From contig JACMZG010001911.1 in NCBI GenBank assembly GCA_018340805.1, forward strand, positions 29,208,128-29,272,127: 64,000 nt of DNA, written 5' to 3'. Below are positions 21,696 to 34,109 of this stretch, piece by piece. The notes beneath the pieces were generated by a model. That model made no database searches. It had not been told where the DNA came from and saw only the letters and a list, made by a program, of their open reading frames with translations. The stretch is from Microvelia longipes. Its lineage: Eukaryota; Arthropoda; Insecta; Hemiptera; Veliidae. Position numbers and translations under genes: made by a program. Numbering within the stretch: position 1 is the stretch's first letter; the number at the start of each line of letters is the position of its first letter.

Positions 21696-24157
21696 TGACA
21701 CAATATAATTGTGCGAGAGACACCAAGGAAATGTAACAAGCAAAATGCAATGCTACATCTGGGAAACTGTTCCATCTTCTCGACATTCGTCATACTTGAT
21801 GGCTCGACATAATGCATGTCCCACTCTGTTTCGTTACGTCTAACTCATCAGGGCGCCGACAGAGCCTGAACTCACTCTGACCTTCAATTAATTCCGAAGA
21901 TATAATGTGAAGTACTTACCAGAGACGAGCGGTGCTCTCTTACCGCCATCATGCATGGCAAGCAAAACATATATCATTTTGATACTACCGAGTTTTGCAA
22001 AACATGAATAGTTGACACAATATAATTGTGCGAGAGACACCAAGGAAATGTAACAAGCAAAATGCAATGCTACATCTGGGAACTGTTCCATCATTCGACA
22101 TTCGTCATACTTGATGGCTCGACATAATGCCATGTCCCACTCTGTTTCGTTACGTCTAACTCATCAGGGCGCCGACAGAGCCTGAACTCACTCTGACCTT
22201 CAATTAATTCCGAAGAATATAATAGAAGTACTTACCAGAGACGAGAGGTGCTCTCTTACCGCCATCATGCATGGCAAAACATATATCATTTTGATACTAC
22301 CGAGTTTTGCAAAACATGAATAGTTGACACAATATAATTGTGCGAGAGACACCAAGGAAATGTAACAAGCAAAATGCAATGCTACATCTGGAACTGTTCC
22401 ATCATTCGACATTCGTCATACTGATGGCTCGACATAATGCCATGTCCCACTCTGTTTCGTTACGTCTAACTCATCAGGGCGCCGACAGAGCCTGAACTCA
22501 CTCTGACCTTCAATTAATTCCGAAGAATATAATGTGAAGTATTTACCAGAGACGAGCGGTGCTCTCTTACCGCCATCATGCATGGCAAGCAAAACATATA
22601 TTTGATACTACCGAGTTTTGCAAAACATGAATAGTTGACACAATTAATTGTGCGAGAGACACCAAGGAATGTAACAAGCAAAATGCAATGCTACATCTGG
22701 GAACTGTTCCATCATTCGACATTCGTCCATACTTGATGGCTCGACATAATGCCATGTCCCACTCTGTTTCGTTACGTCTAACTCATCAGGCGCGACAGAG
22801 CCTGAACTCACTCTGACCTTCAATTAATTCCGAAGAATATAATGTGAAGTACTTACCAGAGACGAGCGGTGCTCTCTTACCGCCATCATGCATGGCAAGC
22901 AAAACATATATCATTTTGATACTACCGAGTTTGCAAAACATGAATAGTTGACACAATATAATTGTGCGAGAGACACCAAGGAAATGTAACAAGCAAAATG
23001 CAATGCTACATCTGGGAACTGTTCCATCATTCGACATTCGTCATACTTGATGGCTCGACATAATGCCATGTCCCACTCTGTTTCGTTACGTCTAACTCAT
23101 CAGGGCGCGACAGAGCCTGAACTCACTCTGACCTTCAATTAATTCCGAAGAATATAATGTGAAGTACTTACAGAGACGAGCGGTGCTCTCTTACCGCCAT
23201 CATGCATGGCAAGCAAAACATATATCATTTTGATACTACCGAGTTTTGCAAAACATGAATAGTTGACACAATATAATTGTGCGAGAGACACCAAGGAAAT
23301 GTAACAAGCAAAATGCAATGCTACATCTGGGAACTGTTCATCATTCGACATTCGTCATACTTGATGGCTCGACATAATGCCATGTCCCACTCTGTTTCGT
23401 TACGTCTAACTCATCAGGGCGCCGACAGAGCCTGAACTCACTCTGACCTTCAATTAATTCCGAAGAATATAATGTGAAGTACTTACCAGAGACGAGCGGT
23501 GCTCTCTTACCGCCATCATGCATGGCAAGCAAAACATATATCATTTTGATACTACCGAGTTTTGCAAAACATGAATAGTTGACACAATATAATTGTGCGA
23601 GAGACACCAAGGAATGTAACAAGCAAAATGCAATGCTACATCTGGGAACTGTTCCATCATTCGACATTCGTCATACTTGATGGCTCGACATAATGTCATG
23701 TCCCACTCTGTTTCGTTACGTCTAACTCATCAGGGCGCCGACAGAGCCTGAACTCACTCTGACCTTCAATTAATTCCGAAGAATATAATGTGAAGTATTT
23801 ACCAGAGACGAGGGTGCTCTCTTACCGCCATCATGCATGGCAAGCAAAACATATAACATTTTGATACTACCGAGTTTTGCAAAACATGAATAGTTGACAC
23901 AATATAATTGTGCGAGAGACACCAAGGAAATGTAACAAGCAAAATGCAATGCTACATCTGGGAACTGTTCCATCATTCGACATTCGTCATACTTGATGGC
24001 TCGACATAATGCCATGTCCCACTCTGTTTCGTTACGTCTAACTCATCAGGGCGCCGACAGAGCCTGAACTCACTCTGACCTTCAATTAATTCGAAGATCT
24101 AATGTGAAGTACTTACCAGAGACGAGTGGTGCTCTCTTACCGCCATCATGCATGGCA
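21695..24157 (-). repeat. Sat317 array, first half (about 8 units)
   Basis: Tandem units of about 317 bp, measured from successive AATTCCGAAG landmarks (for example 22826, 23141, 23456, 23772, 24088). Spacings of 315-316 bp return to 317 when the visible single-base deletions are added back. Units are otherwise almost identical. The minus strand of each unit carries an open frame of about 120 codons when intact. That is longer than the unit and therefore changes frame from copy to copy, because 317 is not a multiple of 3. I recognise no protein family. Confidence 0.9.
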
Positions 24158-26264
24158 GTATTTCTTCGGAATTAATTAAGTCAGAGTGAGTTCGCTCTGT
24201 CGGCGCCCTGATGAGTTAGACGTAACGAAACGAGTGGACATGGCATTATGTCGAGCCATCAAGTATGACGAATGTCGAATGATGGAACAGTTCCAGATGT
24301 CATTGATTTTGCTTGTTACATTTCTTGGTGTCTCTCGCAAATTATATTGTGTCAACTATTCATGTTTGCAAACTCGGTAGCTTATCAAAAGATTATGTTT
24401 TGCTTGCCATGCATGATGGCGGTAAGAGCAACGCTCGTCTCTGGTAAGTACTTCACATTATATTCTTCGGAATTAATTGAAGGTCAGAGTGAGTTCAGGC
24501 TCTGTCGGCGCCCCTGATGAGTTAGACGTAACGAACAGAGTGGGACATGGCATTATGTCGAGCCATCAAGTTGACGAATGTCGAATGATGGACAGTTCCC
24601 AGATGTAGCATTGCATTTTGCTTGTTACATTTCCTTGGTGTCTCTCGCACAATTATATTGTGTCAACTATTCATGTTTTGCAAAACTCGGTAGTATCAAA
24701 ATGATATATGTTTTGCTTGCCATGCATGATGGCGGTAAGAGAGCACCGCTCGTCTCTGGTAAGTACTTCACATTATATTCTTCGGAATTATTGAAGGTCA
24801 GAGTGAGTTCAGGCTCTGTCGGCGCCCTGATGAGTTGACGTAACGAAACAGAGTGGGACATGGCATTATGTCGAGCCATCAAGTATGACGAATGTCGAAT
24901 GATGAACAGTTCCCAGATGTAGCATTGCATTTTGCTTGTTACATTTCCTTGTGTCTCTCGCAACAATTTATTGTGTCAACTATTCATGTTTTTGCAAAAC
25001 TCTGGTAGTATCAAAATGATATATGTTTTGCTTGCCATGCATGATGCGGTAAGAGAGCACCGCTCGTCTCTGGTAAGTACTTCACATTATATCTTCGGAA
25101 TTAATTGAAGTCAGAGTGAGTTCAGGCTCTGTCGGCGCCCTGATGAGTTAGACGTAACGAAACAGAGGGACATGGCATTATGTCGGAGCCATCAAGTATG
25201 ACGAATGTCGAATGAATGGAACAGTTCCCAGATGTGCATTGCATTTTGCTTGTTACATTTCCTTGGTGTCTCTCGCACAATTATATGTGTCAACTATTCA
25301 TGTTTGCAAAACTCGGTAGTATCAAAATGATATATGTTTTTGCTTGCATGCATGGCGGTAAGAGAGCACCGCTCGTCTCTGGTAAGTACTTCACATTATA
25401 TTCTTCGGAATTAATTGAAGGTCAGAGTGAGTTCAGGCTCTGTCGGCGCCCTGATGAGTTAGACGTAACGAAACAGAGTGGACATGGCATATGTCGAGCC
25501 ATCAAGTATGACGAATGTCGAATGATGGAACAGTTCCCAGATGTAGCATTGCATTTTGCTTGTTACATTTCCTTGGGTCTCTCGCACAATTATATTGTGT
25601 CAACTATTCATGTTTGCAAAACTCGGTAGTATCAAAATGATATATGTTTTGCTTGCCATGCATGATGGCGGTAAGAGAGCACCGCTCGTCTCTGGTAAGT
25701 ACTTCACATTATATTCTTCGGATTAATTGAAGGTCAGAGTGAGTTCAGGCTCTGTCGGCGCCCTGATGAGTTAGACGTAACGAAACAGAGTGGGACATGG
25801 CATTATGTCGAGCCATCAAGTATGACGAATGTCGAATGATGGAACAGTTCCCAGATGTAGCATTGCATTTTGCTTGTTACATTCCTTGGTGTCTCTCGCA
25901 CAATGATATTGTGTCAAATTCATGTTTGCAAAACTCGGTAGTATCAAAATGATATATGTTTTGCTTGCCATGCATGATGGCGGTAAGAGGCACCGCTCGT
26001 CCTCTGGTAAGTACTCCATTATATTCTTCGGAATTAATTGAGGTCAGAGTGAGTTCAGGCTCTGTCGGGCGCCCTGATGAGTTAGACGTAACGAAACGAG
26101 TGGAATGGCATTATGTCGAGCCATCAAGTATGACGAATGTATCGATGTGGAACAGTTCCCAGATGGTAGCATTGCATTTTGCTTGTTACATTTCCTTGGT
26201 GTTCTCGCACAATTATATGTGTCAACTATTCATGTTTTGCAAAACTCGGTAGTATCAAAATGAT
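24158..26264 (+). repeat. Sat317 array, second half, inverted (about 6.7 units)
   Basis: The same 317-bp unit in the opposite orientation, starting abruptly at GTATTTCTTCGG after the forward half ends in CATGCATGGCA. The two halves form a multi-kilobase inverted repeat with only about 60 bp unpaired at the centre. Single-base deletions are more frequent here than in the first half. Confidence 0.9.
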
Positions 26265-26390
26265 AAAACATTATGTCATCTATTGACACGTAATCAAATT
26301 AATTTTTTTCTTTAGTACAGTTGAAAATTCGCTTATATCCTGGCCGCGGAGGGTTCTTGAAGGCCTCTTGTGATTATATAAGGTACATCA
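26265..26390 (+). repeat. Rep2 copy 2, right part, with second direct repeat
   Basis: It starts with AAAACATTATGT (second copy of the 12-bp direct repeat), then ATTGACACGTAATCAAATTA and AAAATTCGCTTATATCCTGG. These correspond to 18975-19030 of Rep2 copy 1. It shows that the array interrupts a single Rep2 copy. Confidence 0.65.
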
Positions 26391-27744
26391 TAGATAAACA
26401 ATATTAATATATAGATGGCTCACTCAAAGGTTTTTTTTAAAAAAATAGTTGATGGGATGCAGGAGGCTCAAGTAGTACAGTCTAGTGGTGGAAGCGTGAA
26501 ACTGTCACATATTTTTATTTCTGTCATTTTTATTTATTTATTTTTATTCAACCAAACAAGGAGCTGTTGAGGGTAATCAAGTCTTTCCATCCGCTTTTCA
26601 GCGCTAGAATGATGAGGAGTCGATGGATGAGTGATCCCATGAAAGCTCTATAAGAAATTCGTATAAATTGGTAAAAAGTGAAAAATTTAATTTTTCACTC
26701 TTACTTCACCCATACTGTCGACCCCCCTTGGATTTGAACCTCTAATGTTAAAGTTTCAATTTTTGTTTCTTTCCTTTACTTATCCGTTTGCGCCAACCCG
26801 AGATGTTATATTCAGATACCAAATTTAAATTTTAAGTCTAAAACACTGAAAATTAATTATTGTTATTTTTTTTAAGAAAACGATGGTGCTGCTTCGCGTG
26901 ATGAGGCCCCCAAGTTTTGAAAAACAAAAATACATCGCGAATACTACAGAATACCATAGATCTTTGTTTACTTTTATTTTATTTTTTACTAAACGATTGG
27001 CAACTGTTTGTATTAAAAAAATACTACAGCACAATCTAGTAGAGAAAAGAGCAAATATATTTTTATACTAGCGCTCTTCAAGACTCTTAGTGATGAGACC
27101 CCCAACTTAAATCATAACAAAAACTTGTCAATTGAGTGTTCCTACTACACTCGGGAGTGAAACATCTATGTTAATATTGTTTTTATCTATGAGCTACATT
27201 TATAATTTTTATTTAAATTTTTTGAAATAAATACGTTTATAAAAAATATTGTATTTACTGACCGATTATATTCTTCTTTATCTTTAATTCAACTTTAAAT
27301 ATACTTTAATACTTTATTTTGGAGATAACTATAACAAAGAACCTTTGGTGACTCCTTAAGCTTTGCATTTAAATTGTAGAAAGAAAATCATTGAAGCGTA
27401 AGATATACTTTAACCCTCAATACATCTTCTGTATAGGGTTTAGCCTATTTAACAAAATACAGGAGTTTTTTGCTTCGTTTCATTTATATCTTAGGTTTAT
27501 AAGGATTATATTTCTTCAATTCCTCAAGGTTTTATTAAGTTCAATACGTTTGAGAATAAGAATCCTTTACTTTACATTTTCTGATGCTTAAACTAAAACC
27601 GAATTATTATTCTCAACTTTACCGTTTATCGCAACTTACCGTTTTTATTTTAAATTATATTCTTTAAATAAATTTTTGTCCCATTAAAAATCGCTGAAAG
27701 AATAATTAATAAATTTATCAAATAAATAATTTTCTATAATTAAA
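26391..27744. other. Intergenic; one B-box-like site
   Basis: No gene is recognised. GGATTTGAACC at 26730-26740 is a perfect minus-strand B box in a GC-richer patch. Open frames here (for example 27391-27591) have Phe/Ile/Leu-rich composition expected from AT-rich DNA. Confidence 0.35.
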
Positions 27745-27848
27745 ACCTATTTTTAGCGAATGTTGAAAGAATATTTAAGCTTATGAGATTGGGGGCCATG
27801 GAGAGGGTAGGTTGGGAGGTGGATTTTTTGGTAGGGGGAACTCCTATA

Positions 27849-27924
<76 letters not shown>

Positions 27925-27960
27925 TTATTGTGTGTGTGGGTGTTAGACCCAAATGTTTTT
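27745..27960 (+). repeat. Rep2 5' fragment plus AT microsatellite
   Basis: TTTTTAGCGAATGTTGAAAG, CTTATGAGATTGGGGGCCAT and GGGAGGTGGATTTTTTGG match the start of Rep2 at 18545-18640. A (TA)n tract of about 75 bp (about 27845-27920) and a short GT tract follow. Confidence 0.55.
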
Positions 27961-28204
27961 AAAGTATTAAAAAAATAATTGAAATTTTTTACTTCAATCT
28001 ATAGGGTCTTCAAGGCCCCTATTAATTTCACTTGGATTTTGAAGCCCATATGCGAAAGACTAAGGCCAAAAAGGGCCCTAGCATATTTTATCTGGTCTTT
28101 AAAATAAAAGGTCTTCATATTTTTAAGTACTAAAAATATTCTCAATTTCCTACCCAAATCGAGGTTTTTTTATACCTGGACCATTATAGTTCCCAAATGA
28201 AAGA

Positions 28205-28255
28205 CTCGTACCCGTCATCATGTTTAAGGTTCGAATCTTGGTACCGGCAATGATT
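28205..28255 (+). mobile_element. SINE-A head fragment
   Basis: AGGTTCGAATCTTGGTACC followed by GGCAATGAT matches GGTCCGAAACTTGGTACCCG..CAATGGT of SINE-A copy 2. The B box GGTTCGAATCT is better preserved here. No SINE-A tail follows. Confidence 0.45.
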
Positions 28256-29290
28256 TTTTTCTTATATTAACAAAATTATTCTGGGGCTAAGGTTTCTTAG
28301 CGTTTCTTAGCTAAACAATCCATTTCTTGCTTAACATTCTGTTTCATGCTTCGTACACCGAGGAGTAGCATAACTTCATGTCACACTTTTTTCCTGACTT
28401 TATTTTTTTAAAGGATTTGTGCTATATATTGAAAAAATGTATTCGATTTCATTTTAAAAATTTTTATCTTGAATGTTTCAGGTTGGTACTGTTTATTGTA
28501 CTTAAGCAGTTCTGTAAGTATAAAATATACATAAATTAAAACTTTATTCTATTAAAACCACATTATTATATGTGGATCAGATCTTTTTAATTGATTAATT
28601 TTTATATTTATAATACATCAGAGCATTTTTATGGTTAGAGGCTCATGACTGAATTCAGACTGTTTTAGACATAAAACTTGAGTAGGTTTGTTGGTTTAGT
28701 TGTCTTTGTGATATTGCTATGACTACCTGTTTGATGATAGCGATGACCGCAACGGGAGGGAAGATAGGTGGTAAGGAAGACAATATATTGAAACGCTAGT
28801 TATTGGCTAACTTTAACCCCAATTAAAATTTGAACCCCTGTCATATCTTTTGAATATTCCACTATTTTTAAATTTGCTGATGGCAACTTGTCTAAATTTA
28901 TAGATTTCAAGGCCTGGGTTGCCTGGAGTCTGGAATCGGATTATGTCCTTACCTTCAACCCGTCTTCTAGTTCTCCATTTTTTTTAAATTAGCTTATGAG
29001 GTTGGGGGTTTTATGAGTATAGAAAAAAATTCAAAATTTATAAAACCTCGAAAATTTTAATAAAGTTCAATATTAATTTACGTATGTTATAGAATACGTG
29101 GTATAGCAGTCCCTATTCTAAATTACATTTTATTATTAGCATTAGTTCTGTTGACATATATAACAGTATGTAAAAAAATCAAATTTAATATTAATACATT
29201 TGGGATAAATCTATGTGTCCTAAATAATTAAAAAAACTACAAGATGCAGTCCATATACGGGATATTTGATATTCACTGACTTCGTTATCC
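28256..29290. other. Intergenic
   Basis: No gene is recognised. Confidence 0.35.
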
Positions 29291-29299
29291 TTCTCAATT

Positions 29300-29570
29300 A
29301 TACTTTCTTGGGTGAAAGTTCATGCAGGCTGTCCTGGATATGAAAGAGCGAATTTGTTAACTAAACAAGTTGCTTTTTCTCTAAGTAAAACTAAGCGAGA
29401 GATCAGAGCTGTTTCTCTTCAGTAATGGGAGCAAGAATGGGCGGCTACTCCTAATGGCAGCTCATGGATAAATGATGTAAAGTAGTCGCTATTGGGTGTT
29501 ATATCCACCTTTTTAACGAAATGGCCTGAGTGCCCTTTCGTTTTGTGTGTGCAATATAACAAAGTTGGAG
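29300..29570 (+). pseudogene. LINE RNase H domain remnant
   Basis: One frame reads SWVKVHAGCPGYERANLLTK then QVAFSLSKTKREIRA and SLQ, stop, WEQEWAATPNGSSW. This is the conserved end of a retrotransposon RNase H domain (WVKAH.G..GNE.AD.LAK) followed by the usual W..EW block. A stop after SLQ and another near 29485 show decay. It is an independent insertion from the 39.9-41.6-kb LINE. Confidence 0.6.
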
Positions 29571-29820
29571 CATGCGCTCAATAAAATAAAATAATGAATA
29601 AAAAAATAAAAAAACATTTGGGACATTGGGTTCAGAATGCCACATACATAAAATAATGATATGACAAATTGATATAAGACAACAACTGATACCGGCAACC
29701 TTGCTACTTATTAATTATGCTTGATTCAACGTAGCTTATTAATAAGATGTGTAACCTTTTTCCGTCCTCCACTTGGTAGTAAAATTTTAATTCCAAATCC
29801 ATCTTAAAAAACCTCGTGGT

Positions 29821-30412
29821 CTGTAAAAACGAATGTTGGAATACTCTACTTGCTTATCGACGCGGTCGGGGACATTTTTTCATTGTTTAAATATAAATAT
29901 TTCTATATTGAGCATTTCCTAAGTCCGAATTTTCGACTTGTTCATGAGTTGTTCCTGAGTTATCTGCCCAAGTAATGTTTCCAGTTCACATCTGCTGACT
30001 TCTTTAATAAAGGCTGACCGGTGGCATCTGAAGCTGAATCTGATGTTTTAATCGTCTTCCCTGCCTACATCTCCTCGCATCAATGCTTCTCAGTTACGCT
30101 GTCCCTTAAGGAAAATGCTACGGTAACTAGTTAGTCAGCTTTTGCTGTCCAACCCAGACTAGCAGGTTGCGCCTGAGGCCCGCGCTTTTGAGGACCACCA
30201 AAAATCGTCTTCGGAGGGGGGGACAGCCCCCATGATATTTATCTCATACGGTGCGCCGTATCACAACCATGTGGCCTCATAGAGTCTTTAGGGAGGCACG
30301 GGAGCCAATGATTGTGTAGGGGTCAAGAGGCCAAATCCCTTTTGTTTAACCGAGGTATGTAAAAACGAAATGTTGGAAAGCTCTACTTGCACATCAAATC
30401 GGTGAAGGGCTT
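29821..30412. repeat. GC-rich block between two about 55-bp direct repeats
   Basis: GTAAAAACGAATGTTGGAA plus CTCTACTTGC (about 29821-29875) recurs at about 30358-30412 as GTAAAAACGAAATGTTGGAA plus CTCTACTTGC. The DNA between 29980 and 30345 is distinctly GC-richer and contains no ORF. The layout resembles a short element with direct terminal repeats or a tandemly duplicated repeat piece. Confidence 0.4.
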
Positions 30413-32885
30413 TTATAAATCTTAATATTTAAACATTGTTACACCTATATTTTTAAAGAAGATTGTATAATTATTCAAACAATCTTTAAACCGAGCAAGA
30501 ACCTCAATTGTGGTCATTTACTTTGCTTTGGATTGTATGCTGAATTATTTTTAATAACTAAAAGTAGTATAAAATTCTTAAATTTATCTATCACACGACA
30601 ACACAAATCTATGCGTATAGACATTTTCCACTGAAAATAACATTTAATTATCAAAAAATGTCAAGTTATATCCATTCTTTAAAAATCCTTTGTATTTGTT
30701 TGAAAATGAAAAAACAAAATGCTAAAAAGTTATCAAAGAGAAGAAAGTTACAAAAATCAAAATGTAGGACATTTTATTTTTTAAAACATTTTATCTTTCT
30801 TTTCTTTTTTTTGGATGATTTTTCATGTTTTTTTAATTTGTAAAAAACTCAAAAAATAACATCCCGCCATAATAACATGAAAAAATGTCTCTTTCAACTT
30901 GTAACAATATTAAACAGAACATAATGCTATACATTTCTTTCTTTTTTTGCATTTTTTGAGAAAATTTTAAATCTACCGTTTTGATACTAACGGGGCGTTA
31001 AGTGGTAAGTGGAAAAAAGATAATAAACCGCCTACTTACTTTTACTTCCTCGTTTCCTTAAATTAAATGAAATATTGTAATGACAATGGAAAGAAACCTT
31101 TTTATCAAAGTTGAAATATGAGACGGAATTTATCTCACAAAATGTTTAGCTTTTCTGAAGCTTCGATAATTAATGTCAACGAATTTGATATTTTTTAAGT
31201 GACACAAAGTGTTAGATAAAACGCTTGTTGTTGTATAATAAGGGTTTTATTACCATTCTTTTATTTTAAAGTTAAATTAAATCCCTTTCATGAAAATTAT
31301 ATAAATTAGAATTTAAGACTCTTGTTTCTAATTATAATATTAAAGAGAATACTGTCTGCTGTTATTTTCAAAATATACAAATTTATTATTTATTTATATT
31401 ATGTCTATATTAGATTTTTCGATTACACTATTTCATTCTTGCAATTTTCCACACAGAAAAATGTATTTATTCATAAAGTATATTGGATTACATGTATACA
31501 CCCCGAATTCAGTTTTTAATATATTTGAATAAAAAAGTCATTTATTCTTTTCTAACTAAAAGCTTTTGATTAATCCTGCAAATGTTTTAAGGTATATTTA
31601 CCCTCCATTTCCCCTAACAGTTATCAGCTCTTTAGCAATTAATTAAAAAATACAAATGTTTGAGAAATAAAATTATAAATCCTGATACATTTTTATGTGT
31701 GTATTGTTGTATGAGTGTATAAAAATAATAAATTTGTATAATGCGTAGATTGTTGCAGTTTGTGTGTATTATTATTGTGTAGTAAATAGCTTCACAATGC
31801 AATTTAAGGCTCGAACCGAGTTTCTATTCACCATAGTTGTATTATCAACAAGAGCAATCTTGCGAGTGTATATGTTTATTATTATGTGGACTATATTTAT
31901 TATTAGAATAAGCAATCAAGTGAGCAGCGAAGCTGTCTTGGTTTTTATAATTTCATTTATTTACCTTGAATGAGCTCAGGATGCAAACCAATAATATTTT
32001 TAACATGGTATGTTAAATTATTATTATAGAAAAAAATCTTATGTAGAAAAGAAAGCCGTGGTTAACATAGGAGGAATTGTAACAAAAAAATATATAAATA
32101 AAACCACTAAGTATACGTTTGTGCCAATTATTATTGATTTTGAATGTAAATCATTACATTTACCAATGTAATGTTTTAGGTATATATGCAAGCGAGTAAA
32201 TTACCTTGGTTTTTCATAATGTGTATGGCACAAGATATTTCCATATCGGTTTTAAACTCAGCACGTGAAAATCATTTATATTAATTGTGTCTTAGTATAG
32301 AACTCAGACAGTATAATTAATTTAACATTTGATAGTCTAGTTTCTCTTGGAGTAGAAAGCATAATAAGGATCTTGTTTACTCTAATCAACCATATGAGAA
32401 GACTCTATTCCCATCATAGAGTATAAACAAGCTATGGGACTAGCTATGGGCTTTCTAGAGCTAATATAATGACGTGTACTGTCTCTACCTCGCAGTGTAT
32501 CGACTTTGTTCAAACACACCAGATATAATCACCCCAAACACGATACTTAGAAGTTAAAAGGCTATAACCTTTAATTTGTTTCAACAGCAATAAAGTATTG
32601 CCATGAAGTTTTATAATTTTGTTTCAACTCTGAGACAATTTTTATTTATATCAGACACAATATTCAAGTATACTTTAATATTTAATACACAAAGTAAAAT
32701 ACTTTGATCTCCAGACGGTGTATAATGTGAAGTTGATTGACTAGTTTTTAGGGAGTAAAGAAGCACTTTTCACTCCCAAGGAAGCAAAAGTGTTTCCTAT
32801 TATTGGGGTTAGAGCCAATTATGTTTGTTTCTTTGAGGGGGGGGGATTGTATCCTCTAAAATTATAGAGGGGAGCGATATTTTTT
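30413..32885. other. AT-rich intergenic
   Basis: No gene or shared repeat is recognised in about 2.4 kb. Confidence 0.35.
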
Positions 32886-32914
32886 TTCACTTTCCCGGGA
32901 GCCGGGAAAGTGAA
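32886..32914. repeat. 13-bp perfect hairpin, 3-nt loop
   Basis: TTCACTTTCCCGG (32886-32898) is exactly inverted at 32902-32914 around GAG. It lies immediately upstream of the 61-bp tandem duplication. Confidence 0.85.
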
Positions 32915-32917
32915 AAT

Positions 32918-33075
32918 CCGTATCATGTTAAATCCGTATTATGTTAAACAAATCCGTATCATGTTAAACAAAGTTGTTTGGAGCAATTGAAAAAAATCTA
33001 TGTGGGCATAAAATCCGTATCATGTTAAACAAAGTTGTTTGGAGCAATTGAAAAAAATCTATGTGGGCATAACCC
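32918..33075 (+). repeat. 61-bp tandem duplication with nested 20-bp units
   Basis: A 61-bp segment starting AATCCGTATCATGTTAAACA at 32951 is repeated at 33012 without visible change up to GTGGGCATAA. Shorter copies of ATCCGTATYATGTTAAA lie just upstream, giving four copies of this word. Confidence 0.8.
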
Positions 33076-33244
33076 CCAAATTTTATTAGGGGGTCCAACC
33101 CAGAAAAAATATAGTTAAATACATCAACGTATAAATTCAAACAATCAAAACAATAAATAAATGACGTCAACGTCTAGAGATATAATCTTGTGTGAAACTT
33201 ATGGTATTAATCATGCTATTATGGTATTATTATGCTATATGGTA

Positions 33245-33350
33245 ATATCGGTAACCTTCCTCGGCTTCGCCTCGGAAGTTAATAGTCATAACTTCCTCGG
33301 CTTTTCATCGGGAGTTAAATACTTTTGTTCTCTTGGCTTTTGCCTAAGGA
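33245..33350. repeat. CCTCGGCTT-type repeat, 2-3 diverged units
   Basis: AACTTCCTCGGCTT..TCGGGAGTTAA recurs at about 40-bp spacing. The CCTCGGCTTCGCCTCGG core is palindromic and resembles the AGGCGTAGCCGAGG words of Rep5. Confidence 0.4.
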
Positions 33351-33964
33351 ACCAACTAACTGCTCAGGGAAATAATAACATTCTTTACAACCTTGAAATC
33401 TCACAGTACATAAACCTATAATCTTACAGTGTTTCGCTACACTGTGGCAACATGTGCTAAAACATGTAAATATCAGCATAATCTGAGCTTAGAAGAAGGA
33501 TTAATCTATCTGAAAAGCATAAGGTGAAAAAATTAACAAGAAAACCATTGCAAAGCAAAAAACAAGTATTCCAAAAAATTGCCAGGCTTGAACACCTCCG
33601 CGACCGAATTTTCGTTTTACCATTTATCTTATATTGAGGCACCTGACCTCGATGCAATATAACTAACAGCACATGTCAGTGTGCTGTAAGTTCTCTGCAA
33701 TCCAACACGTCAGTTACGCCAAAGCCTCAAAGTTCCAATCGGCATGTATTTGCCACTGGTGGCAATTAATAGATGCAACTAATGAAGGCATAAGTAAATT
33801 TATGAAAATTAAAACATATAACAGTTACTTATCATTGATAATTGATATAACTTTAATAATCCTTCTTTGAAATCTGATACCCTGCTCGTAACTATGAAAA
33901 GTGCAGCTAAACAATCAGATAAGTATTAATTGAGTGAGAATCCCATGTTTCCTCTAAACGGTGT
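33351..33964. other. Intergenic, weakly coding-like
   Basis: An open frame at 33673-33870 contains KASKFQSACICHWWQLIDAT, but it has no recognisable domain and no splice context. No gene is called. Confidence 0.3.
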
Positions 33965-34078
33965 CATCACTGTTATTCCCTTTCGAAATTCGAAACCGGG
34001 ATATCACCGGAATTATCCGTTTCAGGTGTTTTAGAGACCTCCTAGTGATTTTCACAAAGTTGTCTGTCTGTATTTGTG

Positions 34079-34109
<31 letters not shown>

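Noticed and set aside
21888..26252. Many similar 60-137-codon ORFs as a protein-coding gene cluster
   Set aside because: They are one frame of the 317-bp satellite unit repeated and broken by one-base deletions. There is no start or promoter conservation, and frame changes from unit to unit.
33673..33870. ORF with CHWWQLIDATNEGISKF as a gene fragment
   Set aside because: No domain, splice signals or homologous copy in the window; it could be chance.
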